Assembly (NCBI RefSeq): GCF_001885615.1
Contig: NZ_LSRN01000001.1
Span: forward strand, 222,520 to 286,519
Direction: 5' to 3'
DNA from: Alkalibacterium sp. 20
Lineage (GTDB): Bacteria > Bacillota > Bacilli > Lactobacillales > Carnobacteriaceae_A
DNA length: 64,000 nt
Made by a program: the position numbers and the translations under genes. Of this stretch, positions 18,396 to 31,391 are shown piece by piece (within the stretch, counting starts at the first letter, position 1; every line of letters starts with the position of its first letter). Under the pieces are notes generated by a model. The model was given only the letters and a program-made list of their open reading frames with translations. It was not told the origin of the DNA and did no database searches.

Positions 18396-18629
18396 TTATT
18401 CTTCAGTAACGAATGGTAATAAGCCCATGATACGAGCACGTTTAATTGTTTTCGTTAATTTACGTTGGTTTTTAGCATATGTTCCAGTAACACGACGTGG
18501 TAAAATTTTACCTCTGTCTGAAATGAAACGTTTCAATAAATCGACATCTTTGTAATCAATATATTCAATATGATTTGCTGCAAAGAAATCAACTTTACGG
18601 CGCTTTTTGCCGCCTCTACGTCCAGCCAT
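18396..18629 (-). CDS. rpsR: 30S ribosomal protein S18
   Basis: Platform protein of the small subunit, partner of S6. 77 residues, with the core [28 protein letters not shown] shown here only in part: [17 protein letters not shown]. No zinc-binding cysteines, so this is the usual zinc-free bacterial S18. Last gene of rpsF-ssb-rpsR, 26 bp after ssb. Confidence 0.97.
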   Translation of the reverse strand: MAGRRGGKKRRKVDFFAANHIEYIDYKDVDLLKRFISDRGKILPRRVTGTYAKNQRKLTKTIKRARIMGLLPFVTEE

Positions 18630-18655
18630 GTTATAATCCTCCTTTTATTCTTGAA

Positions 18656-19180
18656 TCAAAATGGTAAATCGTCATCGGAAATGTCGATTGAATCATTATT
18701 AGATTCAAATGGATCTTCATCGAAATTTGCGTGATTGCTTTTAGTATTATTCTTTGGAGCTTGATTGTTATTTTGCGAATCATTTGAATTATTCGAGTAA
18801 TTCTTTGAAACTCCAGCATTAGAACTTGAACCGTCATTTTGTGCACGTTTTTCAGTGACTGATTTAGGTTCGAGCATTTGGAAATTTTCGCAAACTACTT
18901 CTGTAATATAAACTTTTCTACCTTCGTTATTTGTGTAGTTTCGTGTTTGCATACGGCCAGTTACTCCTACTAAAGATCCCTTACGGGTAAAGTTAGAGAT
19001 TATTTCAGCTGTTTTTCTCCAAGCAACACAATTGATAAAATCAGTTTCTCTCTCACCCTGTGCATTGGTATATGGACGTTCTACAGCTACTGTAAATGAA
19101 GCAACGGCTATCCCGCTACCCGTATAACGAAGTTCAGCATCTCTAGTTAATCGTCCAACTAGTACGACATTGTTAATCAA
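18656..19180 (-). CDS. ssb: Single-stranded DNA-binding protein SSB
   Basis: Coats single-stranded DNA in replication and recombination. 174 residues: OB fold (1-105, starting MINNVVLVGRLTRDAELRY), a Gln/Asn-rich flexible linker (about 115-160) and the acidic tip ISDDDLPF that recruits partner proteins. It sits in the conserved rpsF-ssb-rpsR operon. Confidence 0.98.
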   Translation of the reverse strand: MINNVVLVGRLTRDAELRYTGSGIAVASFTVAVERPYTNAQGERETDFINCVAWRKTAEIISNFTRKGSLVGVTGRMQTRNYTNNEGRKVYITEVVCENFQMLEPKSVTEKRAQNDGSSSNAGVSKNYSNNSNDSQNNNQAPKNNTKSNHANFDEDPFESNNDSIDISDDDLPF

Positions 19181-19217
19181 TCAAAGTGCTCCTTTCTTAA
19201 AAGGCAATCAATAAAAA

Positions 19218-19233
19218 TGTTTCACGTGAAACA
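19218..19233. other. parS site 2
   Basis: Second exact TGTTTCACGTGAAACA, ending at the rpsF stop codon in the rpsF-ssb gap and 875 bp from site 1. Confidence 0.92.
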
Positions 19234-19533
19234 TTAGTTTTCTAGACGTACGATCATATGACGTAAAATGTCGTCATTGATACGTGCTAGGCGTTCAAAT
19301 TCATTGATAGCTGCTGCATCTGAAGAATTTAAGGTTACTAAGCGATATGTTCCATCGCGGTATCCTTTAATTTCATAAGCAAAACGGCGTTTCGCCCAGT
19401 CTTTTGACTCAGTTACTTCAGCACCGTTATCTTTTAAGATAGTTTCAAAGCGTTCTACTAAAGCTTTTTTACCGTCTTCATCAAGATCAGGACGGATGAT
19501 ATATAAAATTTCATATTTAGCTGTCTGACTCAT
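19234..19533 (-). CDS. rpsF: 30S ribosomal protein S6
   Basis: Small-subunit platform protein that binds S18. 99 residues starting [21 protein letters not shown], shown in part: [15 protein letters not shown], with the [14 protein letters not shown] segment typical of S6. First gene of the operon. The upstream leader holds a palindrome that may take part in S6:S18 feedback (see 19587-19608). Confidence 0.97.
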   Translation of the reverse strand: MSQTAKYEILYIIRPDLDEDGKKALVERFETILKDNGAEVTESKDWAKRRFAYEIKGYRDGTYRLVTLNSSDAAAINEFERLARINDDILRHMIVRLEN

Positions 19534-19586
19534 CGTTGACTGTCACCTCCTTATGGACTTTGGCCCCTTCATTTGAAAGAGCAAGG

Positions 19587-19608
19587 AGAGTATTCTATAT
19601 AGAGTACT
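19587..19608 (-). promoter_or_regulatory. Hairpin in the rpsF leader
   Basis: GAGTATTC-4 nt-style palindrome: GAGTA and TACTC arms around TCTATATAGA, 22 bp with one mismatch pair. It lies just downstream of the predicted transcription start. Firmicute rpsF leaders often carry an S6:S18-binding motif; I cannot confirm that this hairpin is it. Confidence 0.45.
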
Positions 19609-19617
19609 CACCGAAGC

Positions 19618-19646
19618 ATTATAGCACACCACTACTATTAACACAA
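19618..19646 (-). promoter_or_regulatory. rpsF operon promoter
   Basis: On the minus strand TTGTGT (19641-19646), 17 bp, TATAAT (19618-19623) with an extended TG one base before the -10. Confidence 0.8.
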
Positions 19647-19835
19647 GGTTTCTTTTAATATGGATAATAGTGACAAAGAAAAAACACAAAAGTAATAATT
19701 AAAATAATGATCTATTTTTAAAATTGATATATCTTTATATGTTTTTGTAGAATTTTATTCACAACTACCTTAAGTTTAATCTATATAAAAGTGATATGAT
19801 CAAATCATCACAATAGATAATACAGGAGGAATTTA

Positions 19836-21329
19836 ATGATCACATTTTTTGGTGGGATTCTATTTTTAATTCTTGGGTACTTCTTTTACGGAAAGTATAT
19901 CGAGAAAATTTTTGGGATCGAACATCGTCGAACAACGCCTGCTTTTGAACTAGCAGATGGAAATGATTTTGTTGTTATGGGAACACGTAAGAATGCACTG
20001 ATTCAATTACTAAATATTGCAGGTACCGGACCTATATTTGGTCCAATTATGGGTGCTTTATACGGTCCTGTTGCGTTTGTATGGATTATATTTGGCAACA
20101 TATTCGCAGGAGCAGTCCATGACTATATGCTTGGTATGATATCACTAAGGAATGAAGGGGCTCATCTTCCAGAATTAGCCGGTCGCTATTTGGGCAAATT
20201 TATGAAGCATATTGTAAATGCTTTCGCTGCGCTTTTGCTTTTGTTAGTTGGTACGGTATTTGTAACATCTCCAGCTAACCTCTTAGCTAATCTAACCCCG
20301 GAATGGCTAGGGACAGGTGTTTTAATAGCACTTATATTTGTATATTATATCTTATCAACCTTACTACCTATTGATAAATTAATTGGTAAAATATATCCCT
20401 ATTTTGGCGCCTTATTGATTATAAGTACACTTGCTATATTTATATCACTTGTATCCAGAGGAGAACCCATCCCTAATCTTACTCTTTCCAGTTTCCGAAA
20501 TCTTCATCCTTCAGGTGTAAGCTTATTCCCGGGTATTTTCTTTACGATATCTTGTGGTGCAATGTCAGGTTTTCATGCTACTCAAACGCCCATTATATCA
20601 CGAACACTTAATAGCGAATCAGATGCTCGTTTTGTCTTTTATGGCATGATGACTACTGAAGGTATTATTGCCATGATCTGGGCTGCTGCTGCTATGAGTT
20701 TCTATGACGCTCCATCATTGAGTGGTGTTATTGCTGATGGTACCGCCTCATTAGCGGTTGAACAAATAGCTCGCCATTACTTGGGTGCCTTTGGCGGTAC
20801 TCTTGCTATCCTTGGGGTTATTGTCTTACCTATTACATCAGGAGATACAGCATTCAGAAGTTTACGCATGATTATTGCAGATTATTTGAATATCAGTCAG
20901 AAAAAAATTAATAAGCGATTACTTATTAGTATTCCGCTTTTTCTAATTTCTATTGGTTTATCATTTATGGATTTCAACATTTTATGGCGTTACTTTAACT
21001 GGGCTAACCAAGCTACTGCGGCTATAGCCTTACTCGTTTCAACACGTTACCTATTCTTAAAAGGAAAAAATTATTTAGTCACGCTTATTCCCGCTTCATT
21101 GATGCTTTATGCCGTTATAGTCTACTTGTTGAATGAGCAGATTGGTTTCGGATTGTCTTACGTTATTTCATTAGCTTTAGGATTAATCTTGACTATTGGT
21201 CTTCTTTCATTGTTCTGGTATTCCGGCTTGAAACAAAAAGAGACACTAGATCCAGAGCATGTTTTATTAAATGACCATTTATCTATTAAAACCATACGAG
21301 GATTAAGAAAAAGAGCTTTCAATAACTAA
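19836..21329 (+). CDS. CstA-family transporter (carbon starvation / peptide or pyruvate uptake)
   Basis: Integral membrane protein of 497 residues with at least twelve hydrophobic segments. The family signature is visible as GTGPIFGPIMGALYGP, then FHATQTPIISRTL and GDTAFRSLRMIIADY. CstA relatives take up peptides or pyruvate; the substrate here is open. GGAGG precedes the ATG by 6 bases. A partial dyad, GTGAT...ATCAC with inner TGAT-ATCA, spans the presumed -10 region at 19791-19811 and may be an operator. The gene is alone, ending at a strong bidirectional terminator. Confidence 0.88.
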   Translation: MITFFGGILFLILGYFFYGKYIEKIFGIEHRRTTPAFELADGNDFVVMGTRKNALIQLLNIAGTGPIFGPIMGALYGPVAFVWIIFGNIFAGAVHDYMLGMISLRNEGAHLPELAGRYLGKFMKHIVNAFAALLLLLVGTVFVTSPANLLANLTPEWLGTGVLIALIFVYYILSTLLPIDKLIGKIYPYFGALLIISTLAIFISLVSRGEPIPNLTLSSFRNLHPSGVSLFPGIFFTISCGAMSGFHATQTPIISRTLNSESDARFVFYGMMTTEGIIAMIWAAAAMSFYDAPSLSGVIADGTASLAVEQIARHYLGAFGGTLAILGVIVLPITSGDTAFRSLRMIIADYLNISQKKINKRLLISIPLFLISIGLSFMDFNILWRYFNWANQATAAIALLVSTRYLFLKGKNYLVTLIPASLMLYAVIVYLLNEQIGFGLSYVISLALGLILTIGLLSLFWYSGLKQKETLDPEHVLLNDHLSIKTIRGLRKRAFNN

Positions 21330-21343
21330 TAACATTACAAAAA

Positions 21344-21384
21344 CCCCCGTATCATCAGTAAATTCGTACTGATGATACGGGGGG
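21344..21384. terminator. Bidirectional terminator, cstA-like gene / gyrA
   Basis: Perfect 17-18 bp stem beginning CCCCCGTATCATCAGTA with a 5 nt loop, flanked by A and T runs; shared by convergent genes. Confidence 0.93.
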
Positions 21385-21410
21385 ATTTTTCTATTTATTT
21401 TCTCTTTAGA

Positions 21411-23933
21411 TTAATCTGTTTCTTCTTCATTTTCTTGATTTTCAGTTACTACTTCGCTGTTTTCTTCACTTGCGGTTTCTTCTAATTCATTTGTCTCTTC
21501 TTCTACTGGTTCAACTTTTTCTAATGTTGATACAAAGACATCTTCTTCAAGTCTCATTAAACGTACACCCTGAGTTGCACGCCCTGTTTGAGAAATGTTT
21601 TTTGCATGGAAACGAATAATAACGCCATTCGTTGTGATCATCATGATATCTTCTTCACCATGAACGGTTTTGAGCCCAACAAGTGGTCCGTTTTTATCGG
21701 TAATATTAACGGTTTTAACCCCTTTACCTCCACGTCCTCTGATTGCATATTCAGAAGCAGCGGTACGTTTACCATAGCCTTTTTCTGTTATAACTAAGAC
21801 TTCAGAGTCAGGATTTAAAATATCCATTCCAACGACCTTATCATCTTCTCTTAAGCGTACGCCTCTAACTCCTGCAGCAGCACGTCCCATACTTCTTACA
21901 TCTTCTTCATGGAAACTTACTGCGTAGCCTTGACGTGTCCCGATTACAATGTGATCTGACCCATGAGTTACAGCTACATTGATCAATTCATCTTCTTCTT
22001 TAAGAACGATCGCTTTGAGTCCGCTGGTTCTGATGTTTTCAAATTCAGAAAAGGCTGTACGTTTCACTGTACCCATTCGGGTTGTAAAGAATAAGTGATC
22101 AGTTTCTTTAGTTTCTCCTCGAGTACTGATGATGGCTTGTATGTTTTCATCATTGTTGATACCCAAGAAGTTAATGGCAGGTATTCCTTTTGCTGTTCTT
22201 CCGTATTCTGGAATTTCATACCCTTTTGCTTTGTACACTTTACCCGTATTGGTAAAGAACAAGAGTAGATCATGAGTCGAGCAGGTAATCAGTGTCTCTA
22301 CAAAGTCATCTGTGTTCGTTGTCATGCCCTTAACGCCACGACCGCCACGGTGCTGAGCTTTAAACTCAGAAATAGCCATGCGCTTCATATAGCCGTTGTG
22401 TGATAAGGTGACAGCAATTTCTTCTTCTTCGATAAGATCCTCATCTTCAATACTGAGAGATTCACCGACAAGCAATTCTGTACGGCGGTCATCACCATGT
22501 TTATCAGAAATTTCTTCTAATTCAGTTGCGATGATTTCATGCACGCGCGCAGGGTTAGCTAAAATGTCCGCCAGATCACTGATGAGCTGAATAAGGTCCT
22601 GATATTCACCTTCGATTTTTTCTCTTTCAAGGCCTGTTAATCGAACCATACGCATATCCAGGATAGCCTGAGACTGTCGATCACTTAAACCAAAACGTTC
22701 CATCAAGGCATTTTTTGCCACATCACCCGTTTTTGAACCTCTGATTATGGTTATGATTTCATCGATATGATCTAAAGCAATGCGCAAACCTTCAAGAATA
22801 TGTGCGCGTGATTCTGCTTTACGTTTGTCAAATTCTGTTCTTCTTCGGATAACTATCCGTTGATGTTTTAAATATTCAACGAGGATTTCTTTGAGTCCTA
22901 AAGTTTTAGGAACACCATTCACGATAGCCAGCATATTGAAGCCGAAAGATGTTTGCAACGGTGTCAATTTATAAAGGTTATTTAAAACAATACTGGCTGA
23001 AACATCACGTCTGACATCAATAACAACACGCATACCGTCTCTGTCTGATTCATCATTTAAATCAGTGATGCCTTCAATACGTTTGTCTCGAGCTAAATCT
23101 GCTATACGTTCAACCAGTTTTGCTTTATTGACTAAGTAAGGAATTTCATCGACGATAATGCGTTCTTTCCCGTTGGGTTGAATTTCGATTCTTGTTTTGG
23201 CCCGAACTTTGATCGAACCTCTACCTGTTTCATAAGCTTTTCTAATGCCTGATTTACCTAAAATCATAGCTCCAGTAGGGAAATCTGGTCCAGGTAAGAC
23301 TTCCATCAATTCTGCGACAGTTGCGTCTTCGTTTTCCATCACAATACGGCAGGCTTTAATGACTTCTCTCAAGTTGTGTGGTGGAATATTTGTAGCCATA
23401 CCAACAGCTATACCGGATGCACCGTTAACCAGTAAATTAGGGAAACGGGCAGGTAAGACATTCGGTTCACGTTCTGATCCATCATAGTTATCATGATAAT
23501 CGGTTGTGTCCTTATTGATATCACGTAGCATTTCCAAGGCCATTTTACTCATACGAGCTTCAGTATAACGCATAGCGGCAGCGCTATCTCCATCGATAGA
23601 ACCAAAGTTACCGTGTCCGTCAATCAAAGGATTACGGAAACTGAAATCTTGAGACATACGAACCATCGATTCATAAATCGCAGAGTCGCCATGGGGGTGA
23701 TATTTACCCATGACATCCCCGACGATACGCGCCGATTTTTTAAAGGCTTTATCCGGTGTCATTCCCAGTTCGTTCATTCCATACAGTATACGACGATGTA
23801 CAGGTTTCAAACCATCACGTACATCAGGCAAAGCACGAGCTACAATAACACTCATTGCGTAGTCCAAAAATGATTTTTTCATCTCACTGGATAAGTTTAT
23901 TGTTTCCATGCGTGCTTCTCTTTCTTCAGTCAA
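21411..23933 (-). CDS. gyrA: DNA gyrase subunit A
   Basis: Breakage-reunion subunit of gyrase. 840 residues: winged-helix and tower domains with catalytic Tyr123 in AMRYTEARM, then the six-bladed C-terminal DNA-wrapping domain with the GyrA box (QRGGRGV-type, here HRGGRGVKG). The C-tail is highly acidic. The quinolone-determining positions read Ser84 and Glu88, the usual susceptible residues. The start is a TTG at 23933, 9 bases after AAGGAGG; the next ATG is eight codons inside and has no site. Follows gyrB by 72 bp. Confidence 0.97.
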   Translation of the reverse strand: MTEEREARMETINLSSEMKKSFLDYAMSVIVARALPDVRDGLKPVHRRILYGMNELGMTPDKAFKKSARIVGDVMGKYHPHGDSAIYESMVRMSQDFSFRNPLIDGHGNFGSIDGDSAAAMRYTEARMSKMALEMLRDINKDTTDYHDNYDGSEREPNVLPARFPNLLVNGASGIAVGMATNIPPHNLREVIKACRIVMENEDATVAELMEVLPGPDFPTGAMILGKSGIRKAYETGRGSIKVRAKTRIEIQPNGKERIIVDEIPYLVNKAKLVERIADLARDKRIEGITDLNDESDRDGMRVVIDVRRDVSASIVLNNLYKLTPLQTSFGFNMLAIVNGVPKTLGLKEILVEYLKHQRIVIRRRTEFDKRKAESRAHILEGLRIALDHIDEIITIIRGSKTGDVAKNALMERFGLSDRQSQAILDMRMVRLTGLEREKIEGEYQDLIQLISDLADILANPARVHEIIATELEEISDKHGDDRRTELLVGESLSIEDEDLIEEEEIAVTLSHNGYMKRMAISEFKAQHRGGRGVKGMTTNTDDFVETLITCSTHDLLLFFTNTGKVYKAKGYEIPEYGRTAKGIPAINFLGINNDENIQAIISTRGETKETDHLFFTTRMGTVKRTAFSEFENIRTSGLKAIVLKEEDELINVAVTHGSDHIVIGTRQGYAVSFHEEDVRSMGRAAAGVRGVRLREDDKVVGMDILNPDSEVLVITEKGYGKRTAASEYAIRGRGGKGVKTVNITDKNGPLVGLKTVHGEEDIMMITTNGVIIRFHAKNISQTGRATQGVRLMRLEEDVFVSTLEKVEPVEEETNELEETASEENSEVVTENQENEEETD

Positions 23934-24005
23934 GTACTTTTTCCTCCTTAAACAAATTCACAACTATATTTACTTTTCATATTAAAATAGCACTCTATTT
24001 TATGA

Positions 24006-27063
<3,058 letters not shown>

Positions 27064-27065
27064 TC

Positions 27066-27326
27066 CTATTGTCCATCATGGCTTGATTCAATCGTGTATG
27101 TCCCAAAATCTTCGATTTTTATGATATCTCCATGACGTAATTTCTTTCCTCGACGGTTTTCAGGTTCACCGTTGACCCATATAGCGGTGTCCAGTAAAAA
27201 AGGTTTTGCCATGCCACCACTTGAAATGATATTGGCATGTTTTAAAAATTGTCCTAATGTGATCATCGATTCATCGATTTGAATTATTTCAGACACAGTT
27301 ATCGGCTCCTTAAAAAGTAAAGACAT
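27066..27326 (-). CDS. yaaA: YaaA/RlbA S4-domain RNA-binding protein
   Basis: Small S4-like RNA-binding protein of the dnaA-gyrB region, associated with ribosome assembly in Bacillus. 86 residues, somewhat longer than the 71 of B. subtilis YaaA. The core ITLGQFLKHANIISSGGMAK, then VNGEPENRRGKKLRHGDII, is clearly conserved. TGGAGAG 6 bases before the ATG supports the long N-terminus. Expressed with recF and gyrB. Confidence 0.9.
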   Translation of the reverse strand: MSLLFKEPITVSEIIQIDESMITLGQFLKHANIISSGGMAKPFLLDTAIWVNGEPENRRGKKLRHGDIIKIEDFGTYTIESSHDGQ

Positions 27327-27547
27327 GGAAACTCTCCACGTTCACTTCATTTATCTTCATATTATACCTCAAATGACCATTTAAAACAACTTTATATGGG
27401 GAATTCGGCATTCTAATCGATTTTGTATCATTATAGATAAAAAGTGCTATTAATAGCGAAATGAGCTCAGAGTGGAAATTTTGAATAGATTGGGTGTTTT
27501 GGAATGAAAAAAAGGGGGATTACACTTTTTTTTAACAAATTAAAGAA

Positions 27548-27573
27548 AAAAAGACCCAAAATGGGCCTTTTTC
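27548..27573 (-). terminator. Intrinsic terminator of dnaN
   Basis: AAAGGCCCA-TTT-TGGGTCTTT on the minus strand with a long T run, 13 bp after the dnaN stop. yaaA therefore probably has its own promoter in the 259 bp gap. Confidence 0.8.
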
Positions 27574-27585
27574 ACTGTTTTAAAT

Positions 27586-28725
27586 TCACGAAGAGGTTCT
27601 GATCGGTGTAATCAACTGAATAAATTCACCATTGTCTTCACTTGGTACCAATACAAACGGACGGAGCGTGGAAATCAGTTTCATTGTAATTTCAACAGGT
27701 CCAAATGTCGTTAAGGCAGCTTTTAAATAATCAGGATTAAATGAAATTTCCATTTGTTCACCATTCAAATCATTGTAAGCCACTTGTTCATTCACCCGGC
27801 CAACTTCAGGAGAGTTACCCGTAATTTCAACGCTATTGTTATTTACTGTTAATTTAACCACATTGTTCTTGCCTTCATGTGACAATAAACTGGCTCGTTC
27901 AACGGCACCCAGCAAAATGTTTGCGTCTAATCTTAATTGTGTAGATGAATTTTCTGGTATCAGGCGATTAGTATCAGGATAATTACCTTCGAGTAAACGA
28001 GAATAGAAATAAGTATCTTCCGTCTTAAATAATATTTGATTTTCAGCTACAGCGACTTCGATCTCATCCAGACTGTCGTCAAGTAAGCGAGTCAATTCTT
28101 GTAGACTCTTTCCTGGAATAACTAAATCATGAGAAAGTTCTTCAGTTCCTTCAATAGGAATGACGCGTTGACTTAGACGGTGACTGTCTGTTGCAACAGC
28201 TTTAAGTTTGCCGTCACTGATCGTAAAGTGGATCCCAGTTAAAATAGGACGACTTTCATGAGTGGATACTGCAATAACCGTTTGTTTGATAATCTTTTTA
28301 AGCAAGTTTACGGGTAAGGTAAAAGCTTTTGTTGTATCTATTTCTGGTAAATGTGGGTAATTAGCCGCATCTAATCCATTGATCACAAATGCAGAAGAAG
28401 CGGATGTAATAGATGTTTGTACACCGTCTTTAACTTCTACGGTAAAGGTTTCATCTGGTAATTTATTGACAATATCACTAAAGAAACGCGCAGGCTGCAA
28501 GACGATCTGTCCCGTTTCTTCGATAGACAAGCCCGCTTTTTCATCTGAAACACTTATGAGTGTTTCTATAGAGATATCCGAATTACTTCCGGTCATTTTA
28601 ATTCCTTCAGAATCAGCAATTATTTTTATCCCTGTTAATATTGGGATTGTTGCACGTGATGAAACAGCTAACTGAACATCTTTTAATTTCTTTAAAAAAA
28701 TTGATCGATTGACAGTGAATTTCAT
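27586..28725 (-). CDS. dnaN: DNA polymerase III beta subunit (sliding clamp)
   Basis: Ring-shaped processivity clamp. 379 residues in three repeats of the clamp fold, starting MKFTVNRSIFLKKLKDVQ and ending with the LITPIRTS region near the partner-binding pocket. Located after dnaA with a 188 bp origin-containing gap. AATGGAGG lies before the ATG. Confidence 0.98.
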   Translation of the reverse strand: MKFTVNRSIFLKKLKDVQLAVSSRATIPILTGIKIIADSEGIKMTGSNSDISIETLISVSDEKAGLSIEETGQIVLQPARFFSDIVNKLPDETFTVEVKDGVQTSITSASSAFVINGLDAANYPHLPEIDTTKAFTLPVNLLKKIIKQTVIAVSTHESRPILTGIHFTISDGKLKAVATDSHRLSQRVIPIEGTEELSHDLVIPGKSLQELTRLLDDSLDEIEVAVAENQILFKTEDTYFYSRLLEGNYPDTNRLIPENSSTQLRLDANILLGAVERASLLSHEGKNNVVKLTVNNNSVEITGNSPEVGRVNEQVAYNDLNGEQMEISFNPDYLKAALTTFGPVEITMKLISTLRPFVLVPSEDNGEFIQLITPIRTSS

Positions 28726-28784
28726 AGTCTTCCTCCATTGATAAATTAGTGACCTAATTCATAGTATATATTAGTATAAATACT

Positions 28785-28799
28785 TAGTAATAGTAGTAG
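28785..28799. other. DnaA-trio array (origin unwinding element)
   Basis: TAGTAATAGTAGTAG on the plus strand, reading as CTACTACTATTACTA in the dnaA-to-dnaN direction. This is a run of five 3'-GAT/AAT-5' trios. It lies next to a GGTCC step and DnaA boxes, with an AT-only stretch beyond (28766-28785). The arrangement is that of the bacterial basal unwinding system. Confidence 0.8.
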
Positions 28800-28803
28800 G
28801 TCC

Positions 28804-28905
28804 TGTGGATACTGTGGAAAACGGAATAATCATTTAAGGATAAAGGTTTTCCACTTGTGTATAAGTTGTGTATAAGGTTGTGAGTAAATCTGTTGTTTAT
28901 CCACA
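28804..28905 (-). other. oriC DnaA boxes between dnaA and dnaN
   Basis: Boxes at 28804-28812 (TGTGGATAC), 28813-28821 (TGTGGAAAA), 28856-28864 and 28867-28875 (both TGTGTATAA) and 28897-28905 (TTATCCACA). The first two abut the GC step before the trio array. Confidence 0.9.
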
Positions 28906-28913
28906 GCCTTGTT

Positions 28914-30248
28914 TTATAAACTTTTTTTAATTTCCTTGATTTGATCTCTCAATTCGCCATTTTGTTCTTCATTTAAAATCTTTTTAATTTTCTCATGAGC
29001 ATGAATGACCGTTGTGTGATCTTTTCCTCCAAATTCTTTTCCAATCTTAGGCAAGGACATACTTGTTAATTCTCTTGATAAATACATAGCTATTTGTCTT
29101 GGCATAACAATTTGTCTGACTCTTTTTTTCCCTTTTAAATCAACTAATGAGATTTGATAGTATTTACTTACTTTTTGTTGAATGGAAGCAATCGATACAT
29201 TTTGTTTGGTATCATTTTTCAGCATACTTTTCAGAGCATCAGCTGCTAAACTTGTGGTGATATCATTGCGTTGAATGGCAGAATAAGCCTGAACTCGAAC
29301 TAAAGCTCCTTCAAGTTCTCTGATATTGGAGTCGATCTGACCGGCAATATAACTTAATGTGTCATTAGGTATTTCTAACCCTTCTGCATTAGCTTTTTTA
29401 CGCAAAATAGCAATACGGGTCTCCAGATCCGGAGGGGTGATGTCTACCGATAATCCCCAGGCAAAACGCGAAACAAGGCGTTCCTGCAGTTTAGGAATCT
29501 CATTTGGTAAGCGATCACTTGTTAAAACGATTTGTTTTCGGTCATCATACAACGCATTGAACGTATGGAAAAATTCTTCCTGCGTTCCTTCTTTGTCTGC
29601 AAAAAATTGAATATCATCAACTAATAACAAGTCTACATTGCGGTAATTTTGTCTGAACTGTTCCTGCGTACGATTTTGTATTGAATTAATAAAATCATTG
29701 GCAAAATTTTCGCTGGAAACATACTTTATTCTGGCATTGGGATTGATTTGTAAAAACTGCTGACCGATGGCATGCATCAGGTGAGTTTTGCCTAAACCTA
29801 CACCACCGTAGAAGAAGAGCGGGTTATAGATCGTTCCCGGTTCTTCAGATACGACTAAGGCAGCAGCATGGGCCATCTGGTTACCTTTACCAATAACAAA
29901 AGTATCAAACGTGTATTTACTATTTAAAGTACTCGATTTATATTGTGATGTAAATTGGTCAACCGTATCATTCGTATCCTGTTCCTCATAAGTAGCTTGC
30001 TCATCTGCGGTCACAAATAATGGAGAAACTTCTCGGCCTAAAAATTCGTACAGGTATTCAACGACTTTAGTAGAGAGATTATTTTTCCAATATTCTTTAT
30101 GCAGCGTGGAAGGGACTTCAATCGTGATTGAATTATCAGAGATTCTGACGAGGTTAGCGCTTTGAATCCAAGTATCATAACTAACTTTTGATAGTGTTTC
30201 TTTAAATTTATCCTGAAGATAAGTCCATATAGTATATATATCGTCCAT
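28914..30248 (-). CDS. dnaA: Chromosomal replication initiator DnaA
   Basis: AAA+ initiator that melts oriC. 444 residues: N-terminal helicase-interaction domain (1-85), a variable acidic linker (about 86-110), AAA+ domain with Walker A GGVGLGKTHL and Walker B LLLVDDIQFF, and a C-terminal helix-turn-helix with GKDHTTVIHAHEKI that reads DnaA boxes. GGAGG precedes the ATG. DnaA boxes upstream suggest autoregulation. Confidence 0.99.
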   Translation of the reverse strand: MDDIYTIWTYLQDKFKETLSKVSYDTWIQSANLVRISDNSITIEVPSTLHKEYWKNNLSTKVVEYLYEFLGREVSPLFVTADEQATYEEQDTNDTVDQFTSQYKSSTLNSKYTFDTFVIGKGNQMAHAAALVVSEEPGTIYNPLFFYGGVGLGKTHLMHAIGQQFLQINPNARIKYVSSENFANDFINSIQNRTQEQFRQNYRNVDLLLVDDIQFFADKEGTQEEFFHTFNALYDDRKQIVLTSDRLPNEIPKLQERLVSRFAWGLSVDITPPDLETRIAILRKKANAEGLEIPNDTLSYIAGQIDSNIRELEGALVRVQAYSAIQRNDITTSLAADALKSMLKNDTKQNVSIASIQQKVSKYYQISLVDLKGKKRVRQIVMPRQIAMYLSRELTSMSLPKIGKEFGGKDHTTVIHAHEKIKKILNEEQNGELRDQIKEIKKSL

Positions 30249-30303
30249 TTTTTTCCTCCTCGCCGTAAAGTTACTTTTATTATTTTAGCACGTCTTGATT
30301 AAG

Positions 30304-30593
30304 TTTTCCACAGTTGATTTAAATTGTTGATAAATAGTTCACAGGGTGTAAACAAAGATATACACAGGCTGGGACAAGATGTGTTTAAATTAAATTTACG
30401 AGTGATTTTTAACATATTTTGTGGATAAGTATGCACTAATTAACGTTGCTATAATAGGTTTTTTGTTAGTTATGCACAGACAGAAAAGGCCTGTGCATGG
30501 TTTTCATTAACACCCTGTGGAACTGTGTATAATATCTGGACAAAGGGGTGGATAAAAAAAGTGAAGGATTGACTTATCTTAACATGTGGATAT
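30304..30593. other. oriC DnaA boxes upstream of dnaA
   Basis: The 539 bp dnaA-rpmH gap holds exact boxes at 30420-30428 (minus), 30470-30478 (plus) and 30524-30532 (minus). One-mismatch boxes lie at 30304-30312, 30358-30366, 30547-30555 and 30585-30593. No further gene is seen in the gap. Together with the dnaA-dnaN cluster this makes a bipartite origin. Confidence 0.88.
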
Positions 30594-30665
30594 CTTATTG
30601 GGATAACTTTTAGGCGGATCTTAAAAAAAAAAGTGATATTTAAATGAATTGATGGTAAAATAAGC

Positions 30666-30694
30666 TTGACAAATTATGAAATGTTTTCTAAACT
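30666..30694 (+). promoter_or_regulatory. rpmH promoter
   Basis: TTGACA (30666-30671), 17 bp, TAAACT (30689-30694), 94 bp before the rpmH start. Confidence 0.7.
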
Positions 30695-30787
30695 AACATA
30701 GTCTGTCTATATAGTGTAAAGTAATAGTCTGTTATTGCTTATAATTAAGTACAGAGGACAAAGGAAAGATTCAGGAGGTGTTCGCCG

Positions 30788-30928
30788 ATGGCACAAGGAT
30801 TAACTCATCAACCAAAAAAACGTAAACGTCAAAGAGTACATGGATTCAGAAAACGTATGAGTACAAAAAGTGGACGTAATATATTAAGAAACAGACGTCG
30901 TAAAGGAAGAAAAAATATTTCTGCTTAA
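30788..30928 (+). CDS. rpmH: 50S ribosomal protein L34
   Basis: Small, very basic large-subunit protein. 46 residues with the invariant core [17 protein letters not shown] and the basic tail [19 protein letters not shown] lies 7 bases before the ATG. The conserved order rpmH-rnpA-yidC-khpB follows. The first residues MAQGLTH differ slightly from the usual MKRTYQP start. Confidence 0.97.
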   Translation: MAQGLTHQPKKRKRQRVHGFRKRMSTKSGRNILRNRRRKGRKNISA

Positions 30929-30935
30929 TGATGTC

Positions 30936-30990
30936 AGGCGACGAGAGCTTCTTGCTGGAATAACTGGTGAGGGCACGTTGCCTTTTTTTT
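30936..30990 (+). terminator. Hairpin between rpmH and rnpA
   Basis: AGGCGACG pairs with CGTTGCCT (one G-U) around an inner loop of about 35 nt; a T run of eight follows. It probably attenuates, giving more L34 than RnpA. Confidence 0.65.
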
Positions 30991-31037
30991 ATTTAAAATT
31001 TGGAATTACTTAGTTAATGTAGAAAGATGGGACGTAT

Positions 31038-31391
31038 ATGAAAAAAGCTTATCGCGTAAAATCAGAAGCAGATTTTCAAAAAGTCTTTCATCAGGGGCAA
31101 TCTATGGCTAACCGTCAATTTGTTATTTATCATCTACCCAAAGAGGGACAAACTCATTTTCGTGTAGGGATATCTGTTGGTAAAAAATTGGGCAATGCAC
31201 CGAAGAGAAATGCAATTAAACGAAAAATAAGGCACTGCTTCATTGAATTTGATCAGGAAGACAAGATAAAACCTGACTTAGATTTTATTGTTATTGCAAG
31301 ACAGCCAGTAAGCACGATGGATTTTCATGAAATTAAAAAAAGCCTGCTGCATGTTTTAAATCGATCAAATATGCTTAAAAGTGATAAGTAA
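31038..31391 (+). CDS. rnpA: Ribonuclease P protein component
   Basis: Basic protein cofactor of the RNase P ribozyme that trims tRNA 5' ends. 117 residues with the RNR motif region [13 protein letters not shown] and the N-terminal [19 protein letters not shown]. The RNA subunit gene rnpB is not in the window. Confidence 0.97.
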   Translation: MKKAYRVKSEADFQKVFHQGQSMANRQFVIYHLPKEGQTHFRVGISVGKKLGNAPKRNAIKRKIRHCFIEFDQEDKIKPDLDFIVIARQPVSTMDFHEIKKSLLHVLNRSNMLKSDK

